Assembly: GCA_028277985.1 (NCBI GenBank)
Contig: JANQFG010000228.1
Location: 16,615-80,614 of the forward strand
Direction: 5' to 3'
Origin: a bacterium
GTDB taxonomy: Bacteria > Desulfobacterota > DSWW01
DNA: 64,000 bases
Below the pieces are notes generated by a model. The model searched no databases and was not told the DNA's origin. It saw only the letters and a program-made list of their open reading frames with translations. Of this stretch, positions 40,054-48,888 are shown piece by piece; the stretch's first letter is position 1, and each line of letters starts with the position of its first letter. The translations under genes were made by a program, and so were the position numbers.

Positions 40054-43020
40054 TCACAAATCATCGATCGAAAGGGCTGCCTCCAGGGTCGTGTTGGCGG
40101 CAGTGAGCCTCTCCCGACTAGAAATCACACAGACCGGAGCCGTATCAAAGGCGGGAGCCAGGAGCTCATTGCCGGCTCTCTTGATGTCCTCCCCCTTGAG
40201 GGACAGAAGACGTTTTCGGAAGCTGCTCCGGAGTTCCGGTGTGTCGCCCCGGATGTGCCTGCTCAGCGCAACCCCTACGGCCTGGCCCGGCCGGATCGGC
40301 TGGTCCAGGGTCTTCAAAGACCCGATGATGGCCTGTTCGGTAGCTGCGGGCGACAGATCCATCTCGCTTTCAATGTGTTGGAAGGCGCCTTGAAAGGCGT
40401 CCAGGGTCTCCTTTACGCAAGGATCCCGGTAGCTCGTGAAGGAGAACACTCCATTGCCCGAGTCGTAGCTGGCGCGCACGCCGTAGGCTCCGCGCTTCAC
40501 CCTTACCTCGTTCCAGAGATAGCCGTAGCTGAGGTGTACACTCAGGAGCAGGAGGGCGGGGGCATCCGGATGATTCATGGAGATCGCGGGGAGTGTCTTC
40601 GCGACGAAGGCGATGTCCGCAGGTGTGGCGATCCCTTCCCTGGATTCCAGGGAGGGAGTGAAGTGGGTATCTTCTTCCTTCGGATCATCCTCCCTCATCC
40701 CGCTGTAGAGCGTCTTGAGCCACGGGTCCAGGACCTTCCGTTCCGCCGAATCCCCCACAAAGCTGACGGTTACCCTTCCCCGTGCAAGCAGAAACTCTCG
40801 AATGCGGGACAGCTTCTCCACGATGGCGTCCGGCTTCTTCTCGATGTCCGCCACGAGGCGGTCGTACATTCGCAGCTGGGTAACACCGCCGAGGCGCTCG
40901 GCCAGTTCGCAGTTGCGGGAGAGGTTACGCCCGGCAAACAATGCGGCGTACTGGTTTCCGCTCGGGATGATGCTGCTGTGCCAGTGAACCCTTCCCTGGA
41001 GCAGGATGTCCTTGAGTCGGTGCAGATCACTGAAATCGCAAAGCAGCATCCGATCGTAGAGCACGTCCAGCATATCGGGCAGACGGGTTGCGAGGGACTT
41101 CGAAGTGACCAGCAGGAAGGGTTGGACAAAAAGGCTGTCGTCCGCCCGTCCTCCTGCCGCAACCCCTGCGTCGATTCCCCCGGTGCATGCCGCCTCGCGT
41201 TCTGCCATGGCCGCATAGTCCTGGCCTGCGGCGCCCATGTTGGTGAGTGCGTCCGTAAACAAGGGTAAGTAGTCGATCAGTTCCTCGTCAATGCCCCTCA
41301 GGTCGAATGCGAGCTTGAGATAGTCGATGCCGTTTGCAAAAACATCCGTATGAAGGAGGGGCCGGTCTGCAACGGTCTCGTGGCTCGTCGGCAGCTCGAA
41401 CGGCTCGGGCGGTACGTCCGAAAGCGACAGACGGGGTAGAGTCGCCAGGGCCTCCGGTGAGTTGGGGGTCGACTGCAATGCATCGAGCTCGGCCGCCTCC
41501 TCAGCGATTCGATCGAGATCCGGCGATTTCATCTGTTCTTTGTGCCTGTCCATTCGCTGCCGGAAATCCGCTTCCTTCTTTCCAACGAGCTCGGGGTCCG
41601 GCACAAAGGTGAGAACCGTGTAGTGGGGATTGTTGACGATCTTGTCCTTGAGAAGGCCTTCGAAGAAGCCGGGCTGCTTCTCGTACCGGTCTCGGAGCGT
41701 GGCAAGATGATCATTCAGCCTCAGGCTGTCGATCGGATCTGCTCCGTACAGCCAGGATCGGTACACGCGGTCCATCAGGAGCAGCGGATGTCTGGGCCGG
41801 ATCTCTCTTGAGGCGAGCTCAAGACGATGGAAGGCCGCCTCGATCTTGTTGCTGTCGAGGCCTTCTTCCGCGAGTTTCGAACAGCTCTTCAGCACGAGAT
41901 CGGTGATCGTGGCGGTGTTGTCCGCCTTGGTCCCTTTGAGCCCGACCGAGAAATAGGTGTCGCGCTGATGTCCGGCGTACCCCGAATCGGTGAGCTCCTC
42001 ACCGAGCCTGCTGTCGATCAGGGTCCTTCGGAGCGGAGAGGCCGCATTGCCGAGAAGATAGTCGCTCAGGAGATGCATGGACAGGGTGGTCACGGCGTCC
42101 GTGACGTCATTGGTCCGGAAGGTGAGGACCACCGCTGCTTTCTTTGACCCGTCTTCGTTCGGGCCCACGGGGTAGGGCACCGTCTCTTGGACCGGTTCAT
42201 CCCACTGGGGTTGAGGGGCGATGGTGGTGTCGATCGAGAGCCGGTCGAAATCGCTCAGATATTTTTCGTCGAGAAATGCAATGAGCTTCTCGGTCGGGAT
42301 GTTCCCGTAGAGGAAGATCAGGCCGTTGGTCGGGTGGTAGTAGGTCCGATAGAAATTCACGAATTGCTCGTACGTCAGGTCCGGAATCGCCTCCGGATCT
42401 CCGCCGGACTCGAGCCCGTAGGCGTTGTCCGGAAAGATGCCCCTGCCTGCTTTGTGCTGGATGATCCCGTCCAGGTCCGAAAGTGCGCCCTTCATCTCGT
42501 TGTAGACGATTCCCTTGATCGTAAGGGGGCTCTTCGGGTTCCCCGGCTCGACGAAATCCAGATGATGCCCTTCCTGTTTGAAGTGCTTCTCGGTGATCAG
42601 GGGATGAAAGACGGCGTCGCAGTATACGTCTGCGATGTTGAAGAAATCTTTCTCGTTCATGCTCGCGCAGGGGTACACCGTCTTGTCCGGGTAGGTCATG
42701 GCATTGAGGAACGTGGCCATGCTCTTCTTCAACAGCTCGACAAAGGGGTCTTTCACCGGGTACTTCTTCGAGCCGCACAGCACGGTGTGCTCGAGAATGT
42801 GCGGCAGTCCCGTGCTGTCGGGCGGAGGGGTTCGAAAGGCGATGGTGAAGAGGTTCTCCGGGTCGTCGTTGTGCAGGTGAAGCAGGTTCGCTCCGCTCTT
42901 CTCGTGTTCCAGGAGGTAGGCGACCGCTCGGAGATCGGGAAGTGGCGTCACCCCTGATACGGTGAATCCGGCCGACTTGTCGCCCTTCTTGAGCTTGGTG
43001 GTGGTCTCTGCGGAGGACAT
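40054..43020 (-). CDS. M16C metalloprotease (presequence protease-like)
   Basis: 988 residues, the length of the PreP/falcilysin-type M16C family. The inverted zinc motif HILEH is at residues 74-78, with the distal Glu in the KGIVYNEMKGA region. TPPPDSTGLPHILEHTVLCGSKKYPVKDPF is a strong family signature. These enzymes close around and degrade short, unfolded peptides. No signal peptide is seen, so a cytoplasmic location is likely. AAAGGAG precedes the ATG, 12 bp after the diguanylate cyclase stop. Confidence 0.9.
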   Translation of the reverse strand: MSSAETTTKLKKGDKSAGFTVSGVTPLPDLRAVAYLLEHEKSGANLLHLHNDDPENLFTIAFRTPPPDSTGLPHILEHTVLCGSKKYPVKDPFVELLKKSMATFLNAMTYPDKTVYPCASMNEKDFFNIADVYCDAVFHPLITEKHFKQEGHHLDFVEPGNPKSPLTIKGIVYNEMKGALSDLDGIIQHKAGRGIFPDNAYGLESGGDPEAIPDLTYEQFVNFYRTYYHPTNGLIFLYGNIPTEKLIAFLDEKYLSDFDRLSIDTTIAPQPQWDEPVQETVPYPVGPNEDGSKKAAVVLTFRTNDVTDAVTTLSMHLLSDYLLGNAASPLRRTLIDSRLGEELTDSGYAGHQRDTYFSVGLKGTKADNTATITDLVLKSCSKLAEEGLDSNKIEAAFHRLELASREIRPRHPLLLMDRVYRSWLYGADPIDSLRLNDHLATLRDRYEKQPGFFEGLLKDKIVNNPHYTVLTFVPDPELVGKKEADFRQRMDRHKEQMKSPDLDRIAEEAAELDALQSTPNSPEALATLPRLSLSDVPPEPFELPTSHETVADRPLLHTDVFANGIDYLKLAFDLRGIDEELIDYLPLFTDALTNMGAAGQDYAAMAEREAACTGGIDAGVAAGGRADDSLFVQPFLLVTSKSLATRLPDMLDVLYDRMLLCDFSDLHRLKDILLQGRVHWHSSIIPSGNQYAALFAGRNLSRNCELAERLGGVTQLRMYDRLVADIEKKPDAIVEKLSRIREFLLARGRVTVSFVGDSAERKVLDPWLKTLYSGMREDDPKEEDTHFTPSLESREGIATPADIAFVAKTLPAISMNHPDAPALLLLSVHLSYGYLWNEVRVKRGAYGVRASYDSGNGVFSFTSYRDPCVKETLDAFQGAFQHIESEMDLSPAATEQAIIGSLKTLDQPIRPGQAVGVALSRHIRGDTPELRSSFRKRLLSLKGEDIKRAGNELLAPAFDTAPVCVISSRERLTAANTTLEAALSIDDL

Positions 43021-43032
43021 TCGGACTCCTTT

Positions 43033-44019
43033 CTACAGTTCCGCGTTCTTCCCCTTCCGCCCTTGTGTCTTACGGGCGGGCTTCCTCTCGGATTCCGCAT
43101 ATCCTTCTTCTGTGAGAGCATCGGTGGTCAAACGGTTCTTGCCGGCCTTCTTGCTCCGGTACATGAGCTGGTCCGCCCTTCGAAGCAGTGTTTCCACCGT
43201 ATCGTCGAGCCTTGCAGCGGTGGCGCCCACGGAGACCGTCACCCGGATCTTCTCGTCTCCGACGGAGAGCGAGGAGTTCTCCACGAGGAGTCGAAAGCGG
43301 TTCGCGATCATCGGCAGGTCCTTGTATGTGACGTTCTCGATGATCGCCACGAACTCCTCCCCGCCCCAGCGGCCGAAGATGTCAAAGGGCCTCGCGTTGC
43401 CCGACAGGGTCCGCCCGACGATCTTCAGCACCTTGTCCCCTGCATCGTGTCCGTACGTGTCGTTGATCCTCTTGAAGTCGTCTATGTCGGCGAACAGCAC
43501 GCAGAAGCTCCACCCGTATCGATGCATCTCCTCGAGCCGGTTGTGGAGATGCATCTCGATGTACCGCCTGTTCGCCATCCGGGTCAGGGGATCGATCAGG
43601 GCCATGGTCTCGAGCTCTTCCATCCTGTGGAGCATCTGGGCCTTTCCCGAGTTGTCGCTGAAGAGCTCGGCAGCCCCGATGATGTTTCCCTTGCTGTCCA
43701 GAATGGGGGTCACCCGGATCGAAACGGGCAGCCTGTAGCCTTCCCTGTGATGGAGGTACGCCTCGGTTTCCATGGGATCGCCGGTCTCGATACATTTGGC
43801 CAGGGGGCACTCGCCGTGGCAGAGAGGATTCCCTTTGTCGTCGATGTGGTTGAGGACGCGGTCGTGACAATGCGTGCCCATGACCTCGGACCGACGAAAC
43901 CCGGTGATCCGCTCGGCCGCTTTGTTCCAGTACGTGATCTTCCGGTCCCGATCCACGAAGTAGATGCCGTCATAGAGATTGTCGAGAATCCCTTCGTAGA
44001 ACATTTCGGTCTTCTTCAT
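43033..44019 (-). CDS. PAS-GGDEF diguanylate cyclase with Cys-rich PAS
   Basis: 328 residues. The PAS domain (about 10-125) contains HCH at 50-52 and Cys67, Cys71 and Cys76 in CHGECPLAKC, an unusual Cys/His set that could bind metal or sense redox state. The GGDEF domain has the active signature GGEEF at 219-223 and an intact inhibitory site RPFD at 210-213, five residues before it. It should therefore make c-di-GMP with product feedback. The basic tail (RKPARKTQGRKGK) is odd. The M16C protease gene follows after 12 bp, so peptide turnover and c-di-GMP control are co-transcribed. Confidence 0.88.
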   Translation of the reverse strand: MKKTEMFYEGILDNLYDGIYFVDRDRKITYWNKAAERITGFRRSEVMGTHCHDRVLNHIDDKGNPLCHGECPLAKCIETGDPMETEAYLHHREGYRLPVSIRVTPILDSKGNIIGAAELFSDNSGKAQMLHRMEELETMALIDPLTRMANRRYIEMHLHNRLEEMHRYGWSFCVLFADIDDFKRINDTYGHDAGDKVLKIVGRTLSGNARPFDIFGRWGGEEFVAIIENVTYKDLPMIANRFRLLVENSSLSVGDEKIRVTVSVGATAARLDDTVETLLRRADQLMYRSKKAGKNRLTTDALTEEGYAESERKPARKTQGRKGKNAEL

Positions 44020-44274
44020 GAAACCCTGTCTCCCCCCGCTGCGCGCTTCTCCTTTTCGGGCCGTTCCCCAGCTATCCTCTTTAGATGAAACAACTCGCCG
44101 GATCGATCTTTCGATCGCCCATTAGGGTATAGTTTTCTATAACGCATTTTCTCGGACTCTACAAGAGGTTAGATGACTTTCCTGAAAGTCTTGCATGAAC
44201 GGCAGGGTCAGGCCCTGCCCGACCCGGCACGATCCCACGCCTGGCGGCGGGCACTCGCCCTTGTCCATTGTTGC

Positions 44275-44291
44275 GTATACAAATTGTATAC
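44275..44291. promoter_or_regulatory. 17-bp palindromic operator candidate
   Basis: GTATACAA-A-TTGTATAC is perfectly symmetrical and lies 18 bp upstream of the predicted -35 of the TIGR02147 operon. Autoregulation by the encoded regulator is a guess. Confidence 0.5.
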
Positions 44292-44309
44292 ACTTATTGC
44301 TGATTCTCC

Positions 44310-44338
44310 TTGACCGTCCGTTCCCGGTTCGATTAAAT
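44310..44338 (+). promoter_or_regulatory. Predicted sigma70-type promoter of the TIGR02147 operon
   Basis: TTGACC (44310-44315) and TTAAAT (44333-44338) are separated by 17 bp. Transcription would begin near 44345, leaving a leader of about 59 nt. Confidence 0.45.
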
Positions 44339-44403
44339 AATACCTTGAAAAGCAATCAGAAAGAGCCGCAATCCGACTCCCATTCTTGCTCCGGGCTGGG
44401 ACC

Positions 44404-45255
44404 ATGGCGACAAAAGAGATCACCATATTCGAATACGACAACTACCGGGCCTACCTGAGGGATCTCTACAAGTCCTACAAGCAGACCAAGCCCCATTTCT
44501 CGTATCGGTATTTTTCCCAGAAGGCCGGCTTCAGGTCCCCGAATTTCCTGCAGCTCGTCATCGAGGGGAAGCGGAACCTTTCACCGGAAAGCATCGAGAA
44601 ATTCGCGAATGCCCTGAAGCTCGGCAAGAAGGAAGCCGAGTTCTTCAGGGTTCTGGTCCACCTGAACCAGGCCCGGACCGTGGGCGAGAAGAAGATCTAT
44701 GCCGAGCAGCTCATGCAGTTTCGCCCCTTCCGGTACATTCATCCGCTCCGGCAGGATCAGTATCGCTATTACACGGAGTGGTACAACATCGTGATCCGTG
44801 AGCTGACCACACTACCCGATTTCTCCGAAGACCCTGCCTGGATCGCGAAGCGACTCGTACCGCCCATCTCTCCCCAGCAGGCCCAGAAGTCGCTGGACCT
44901 GCTCCTGCAGCTGGGGCTCCTCGAAAGGGACGAATCCGGGCGCCTGGTCCAGACGGCTGAATTCATCTCCACCGGCGACGAGGTGACGTCCACCTCGGTG
45001 GCGAACTACCACCACTCCATGATCCGGATGGGTGCCGAGGCGTTGGATCGATTCCCCGGTCCGGCCCGGGATATCTCTTCGGTGACCATGACCCTGTCGG
45101 ATGAGAACTTCGAAGCAATCAAGGCGTTGATACAGAGGTTTCGAAAAGAGCTCCTCGCCATTGCCGATCAGGATCAGAACCCGGAAGGGGTCTATCAGGT
45201 GAACTTTCAACTGTTTCCGCTGGCCAGGGGCGAAAGGAAGGAGCCGGGGACATGA
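44404..45255 (+). CDS. TIGR02147-family regulator
   Basis: 283 residues. The N-terminal part FEYDNYRAYLRDLYKSYKQTKPHFSYRYFSQKAGFRSPNFLQLVIEGKRNLSPESIEKFANALKL has the family signature and an XRE-like helix-turn-helix. The rest holds two or three helical regions (RYIHPLRQDQYRYYTEWYNIVIRELTTLPDF). The family is abundant in Bdellovibrio, Fibrobacter and deltaproteobacteria and is regarded as regulatory. Its stop overlaps the ATG of the lipoprotein gene by ATGA, so the two are coupled. There is no strong ribosome site. Confidence 0.85.
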   Translation: MATKEITIFEYDNYRAYLRDLYKSYKQTKPHFSYRYFSQKAGFRSPNFLQLVIEGKRNLSPESIEKFANALKLGKKEAEFFRVLVHLNQARTVGEKKIYAEQLMQFRPFRYIHPLRQDQYRYYTEWYNIVIRELTTLPDFSEDPAWIAKRLVPPISPQQAQKSLDLLLQLGLLERDESGRLVQTAEFISTGDEVTSTSVANYHHSMIRMGAEALDRFPGPARDISSVTMTLSDENFEAIKALIQRFRKELLAIADQDQNPEGVYQVNFQLFPLARGERKEPGT

Positions 45256-45734
45256 CGAGGTTTCCTGCAGGTGTCTTGTGTTGCCTCTTGTGGCTCCTGA
45301 TCGCGATCGGGTCTGCCGGATGCGGCGGAACCGAAACCGGAAATCCTACCGGCCCCGGAGGAGGAGCAGGAGGATCGAACAACCCGGCCATCGATGTCGG
45401 GGAAGAGATTTGCGCGACATTGACCTCCTGCTTCGGGGAAGAGGAGGGTTTCACTGAAGAAGACTGCGAATGGGCCATCGCCGATAGCGACACCCTGGGC
45501 CCCGCCCTTGGCGTGACGGATGAGCCTCCTCCCGGCTACGGGGAGGTGATCGACAAGGTGGAGAACAGCGAGCTGTCTGCCAGTGACGAGGCAGTGGCGG
45601 AATGCCTGGCTGCGATCAGGTCGCTGGAATGCGATGACGAAGAGGTTCTCGCGGTCAACACCGACGAAGGTTTCACAAACATCGAGGAAATGATTCCGGA
45701 GGGTTCTTGTTCTCAGATCTTCTCCATGCCCTAG
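45252..45734 (+). CDS. Lipoprotein with GCGGTETGNP motif
   Basis: 160 residues. A lipoprotein signal ends at Cys24 in GSAGCGGTETGNP. The words GTETGNP directly after the lipid Cys recur, as I recall, in lipoproteins encoded beside TIGR02147 regulators. A Gly/Asn-rich linker leads to an acidic domain with six Cys (CATLTSC, CEW, CLAAIRSLEC, CSQ) that could form disulfides. Function unknown. The ATGA overlap with the regulator is tight coupling. Confidence 0.8.
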   Translation: MTRFPAGVLCCLLWLLIAIGSAGCGGTETGNPTGPGGGAGGSNNPAIDVGEEICATLTSCFGEEEGFTEEDCEWAIADSDTLGPALGVTDEPPPGYGEVIDKVENSELSASDEAVAECLAAIRSLECDDEEVLAVNTDEGFTNIEEMIPEGSCSQIFSMP

Positions 45735-45799
45735 GGGGTCGTCGGTCTGCAGTCGACCCACGGGATCTCCGGAGCAACCGAACGAGAAGGAGTCCTGCC

Positions 45800-47128
45800 A
45801 TGAGACACTCTATGCTCCTGATGAGCGCGGTGTTCGCCCTTCTTCTGCTGGCGAGTTGTTCGGGCGACGAGGTGGAGGACCTTGTATTGAAGGACTTCGG
45901 GGCAGGGGGAGCGCCCGAGGCAAGGATCCCCTGCCAGGATGTGGCAGAATGTGATGATGACGACCCCTGTACGATCGATCGCTGCTACGAGGGCTTCTGC
46001 GACCCCGAGCCGAATCCGATCGATGCCGATCTGGACGGCTACGTGAGCCACATCTGCGGGGGACCGGATTGTGACGATGAAGACGACGGGATTCATCCCG
46101 GGATCCTCGAAGCCCCCTACGATGACGAGATATGTTTCGATGGGTTGGACAACGACTGCAATGACTTGCTGGACGAAGAGGACGCCGGTTGCTTCCATTG
46201 CGAAACGGCCGACGACTGTGACGACGGCAACCCTTGCACGCAGCAGGTTTGCGTGGATGGACGGTGCGCCTATACGAACCAGCCGGGGGCCTGTGACGAC
46301 GGGAATGCCTGTACGGTGAACGATGTCTGTCTTGGCGGATTCTGTATGGGCGACCCCCTGGACGCCGACGGAGACGGGTACATAGACGCGGGCTGCGGTG
46401 GGGATGATTGCGACGACACGCTGGCCGAGGTTCACCCGGGGGCCCAGGAGGGGCCCACCACTGATCCTTCGTGCGGGGATGGATCCGACAACGATTGCGA
46501 CGGTCTTACGGATACCGCAGAGATCGCCTGCCAGGCGGGCAACAAGGTCATCGAGCTGACCTCAGAGGACGAGCTTGCGCCTGGCTGGACGGACCTGGAA
46601 ATCGCGCTCACGGTCGGCACGTTCCAGGAGAACGAAGTGGTTCGCATTTCCTATTCGGGCGAGGTGGATGCCGTGTACGTCACCTCCGAGGACAGGGTGC
46701 GGGCGGAGAGCATGGTGCTCGACGTCGAGCCGGTGACGGCCAGCATCCTGATTCCGCTGGGTACATTGACGGTCGATATCGGGGCGTTCCGGGTGGAGTC
46801 GAATGATCCGGAAGACCTGATCCTCGATCCGGGAGGCCGGTTCACGGCGAATATCCGTCTACGCGTAGACTCCGTGATAACAGCACGTCTGGGTATCCTG
46901 CCCATCGTCCAGGACTTCCCCATGTCCTTGCTGTCTGAAGACATGAGCGTCTCGGGGCAGTGGACGCCACGAGGCGACACGGATGGGGACGGCCTGGATG
47001 AATATGATCTGCTTGTGGATGGCGAACTGACTTACGGATTTCCTTCCATGGAGGTGCTCCTCCTTGGGCAGGTTGCGGCGGACATAAGCGGGGACGTGCA
47101 TTTGGGTTTCCGGGGTGAAGAGCTCTAG
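45800..47128 (+). CDS. Lipoprotein with MopE-like metal-binding repeats
   Basis: 442 residues. The lipobox is LLASC with Cys20. The region 50-280 has Cys-rich repeats (CDDGNPCTQQVC, CDDGNACTVNDVC) and calcium-type blocks DADGDGYIDAGCGGDDCDD and GSDNDCDGLTDTAEIAC, which match the putative metal-binding motif (PF11617) of MopE. The last ~160 residues form a separate beta domain. It should sit in the outer membrane or on the surface and bind divalent metals. It is 65 bp after the TETGNP lipoprotein, with AGAAGGAG upstream, and probably belongs to the same operon. Confidence 0.82.
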   Translation: MRHSMLLMSAVFALLLLASCSGDEVEDLVLKDFGAGGAPEARIPCQDVAECDDDDPCTIDRCYEGFCDPEPNPIDADLDGYVSHICGGPDCDDEDDGIHPGILEAPYDDEICFDGLDNDCNDLLDEEDAGCFHCETADDCDDGNPCTQQVCVDGRCAYTNQPGACDDGNACTVNDVCLGGFCMGDPLDADGDGYIDAGCGGDDCDDTLAEVHPGAQEGPTTDPSCGDGSDNDCDGLTDTAEIACQAGNKVIELTSEDELAPGWTDLEIALTVGTFQENEVVRISYSGEVDAVYVTSEDRVRAESMVLDVEPVTASILIPLGTLTVDIGAFRVESNDPEDLILDPGGRFTANIRLRVDSVITARLGILPIVQDFPMSLLSEDMSVSGQWTPRGDTDGDGLDEYDLLVDGELTYGFPSMEVLLLGQVAADISGDVHLGFRGEEL

Positions 47129-47134
47129 CAGGAC

Positions 47135-48652
47135 TCACTCGAAAGCCTGCTGCCGGACGGCCCAGGCCTTGGGGAACATGCTCTTGACGCGGTTGCCCTC
47201 CTCCCCCTGTTCCGGAAGGAAGAGGGCGACCCCGAATTCGACCCCCTGGTGGCGGACGAGCACGTAGCCGATGCCTGTGCAGGACCGCACCTGGTCCGGA
47301 CGCAGAAGGATCTCCTGCCTCTGGACATAGGTCTGGATCTGATCGACATCCAGATCGATCGTGTTCTGCCTCGCCTTCCCCCCGAAGGCCATGGCCGCAG
47401 CCGTGGTGAGCTTCGGAAACCGGGTTTGCGCCCGCATGAAGACGATGCCCGTGGCCTGAGGTTCGGGCCGGAGGGGTGGTCGATGGTCCCGGTTGACCAC
47501 TCTCAGATCCCTGGCAGTCCTCTGGAAGAAGGCGCAGTCGTCGAAGTCCTCCCGGCTCATCCCGAGCCTCTTCTCCAGAATCTCCATCCATGGTGCCAGA
47601 TGCGACGAGGTGGCAGCGAGAAGGCCCGGGCTTTCGACGGCCGGGCTCTGTCTTGCCTCTACCGATGATGAAGCGGGGGCCGCCTCTTCCTTTGCCGACC
47701 CATCCGGGGCAAGCTTTTCAAGGACGGCGACGAAGAAGCCCCCCGTGTCGTTCTGGTGAGGCCAGATGCGCAGGGCGAACCCGAGGGATTCGTCGAAGGT
47801 CTCTCCATTCCACTCCGTCAGTCCTTTGGAGGCTCGAAACCCCTCGACTTCGGCCGGCACGATGCGGACCACGTGCTGGCCGATCTCCTTGAGAAGTGCG
47901 TCTACCACGGCCTCGTTTTCCTCGGGGGCATACGTGCACGAAGAATAGACGATCCGACCTCCTGGCCTGCAGAGCTGGATCGCCTTTCGGAGGAGGGCCT
48001 TCTGCCCTCCCGACATCTTTCGGGAGAGGCTGCCCGTCGGATCGAGGGTGAGGTCCGGGTTCTTGCGGACGGTTCCCTCGCATGTGCACGGCACGTCCAC
48101 CAGGATCTTGTTGTAGAGCCCGGCCCCTTTCGGATAGTTGGCTCCGTCAAAGAGGGTCGTGCTGGTGTTCAGAATTCCCAACCTCTCGGTGATGTGGTGG
48201 ATCGCGCGTATCCGGTGATAATCCCTGTCGTTCGCGACCACGGTTCCTCGATTCTCCATGGCGACCGCGATCTGGGCGGTCTTGTTGCCCGGTGCTGCGC
48301 AGAGATCCAGGACCCGGTCCCCAGGTTGAGGGTCGAGTAGAAGAACGGGCAACAGGGAGACCTCTTCCTGCACGTGGTAGAGTCCGCCCAGAAATGCCCA
48401 ATGGTTTCCCGGCTTGGCGTCCTGTACCAGGAGCTTGAACCCGCCCGGCCGCCACGAGAGATGCTCGAGGGGCATCCCGTCCTCTGCCAGCAGAGCGGCG
48501 AGGCGCTCCGGGTCGGTCTTGAGGGTATTCGTCCAGACCGCGGCCGGAAGCGGGCGCATCAGAGTCTGCTCGAAGGCCTCCCAATCGTCGACGATGGAGC
48601 GATATCTTCGAAAGTGCGACAAGTCATCCGTTTGGAGGGTTGGAGCTGCCAT
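47135..48652 (-). CDS. RsmF/NSUN-like RNA m5C methyltransferase
   Basis: 505 residues. The SAM-binding motif is LDLCAAPGNKTAQIA (near residue 115). The two catalytic Cys are in DVPCTCEGTVRK and VYSSCTYAPEENE. The C-terminal third resembles the PUA-like tail of RsmF, with a variable linker at 305-350. RsmF methylates C1407 of 16S rRNA; a tRNA target is also possible. The AAGGAA site is 12 bases upstream. Confidence 0.88.
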   Translation of the reverse strand: MAAPTLQTDDLSHFRRYRSIVDDWEAFEQTLMRPLPAAVWTNTLKTDPERLAALLAEDGMPLEHLSWRPGGFKLLVQDAKPGNHWAFLGGLYHVQEEVSLLPVLLLDPQPGDRVLDLCAAPGNKTAQIAVAMENRGTVVANDRDYHRIRAIHHITERLGILNTSTTLFDGANYPKGAGLYNKILVDVPCTCEGTVRKNPDLTLDPTGSLSRKMSGGQKALLRKAIQLCRPGGRIVYSSCTYAPEENEAVVDALLKEIGQHVVRIVPAEVEGFRASKGLTEWNGETFDESLGFALRIWPHQNDTGGFFVAVLEKLAPDGSAKEEAAPASSSVEARQSPAVESPGLLAATSSHLAPWMEILEKRLGMSREDFDDCAFFQRTARDLRVVNRDHRPPLRPEPQATGIVFMRAQTRFPKLTTAAAMAFGGKARQNTIDLDVDQIQTYVQRQEILLRPDQVRSCTGIGYVLVRHQGVEFGVALFLPEQGEEGNRVKSMFPKAWAVRQQAFE

Positions 48653-48888
48653 GATTCGATGTTTCCTTCATGCTGACTGAATGAATACGGTATCAGCAAG
48701 GAAATCTCCCTGTCCACTCCGCATGGGTTTTGTCCAGGGTTCCGGCAGCGATGGTTCATCCCTGAGAAGGTCTCAGGTGCCGGCCCGGCTCGGCTCCGGG
48801 GGTTGACCTTCCTGGTGTCATGCTTACCAACCTGTGTAGAAACAGGATAGATTTTAAATGAAGCGATCCTACAGCGAAGGATAGGGAC

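Larger units (their letters stand above)
44020..44403. other. Divergent regulatory region, 384 bp
   Basis: It lies between the diguanylate cyclase and TIGR02147 operons. It contains a GGCAGGG/CCCTGCC hairpin (44202-44220), a 17-bp palindrome (44275-44291) and a likely rightward promoter (44310-44338). No gene is supported. Confidence 0.6.

Noticed and set aside
44202..44220. GGCAGGG/CCCTGCC hairpin as an intrinsic terminator
   Set aside because: No T-run follows on either strand, and no gene ends here.
48866..48884. TCCTACAGCGAAGGA as a third copy of the 11.7/24.1 kb repeat
   Set aside because: Only the central 15 bases match and the arms are absent, so chance cannot be excluded.
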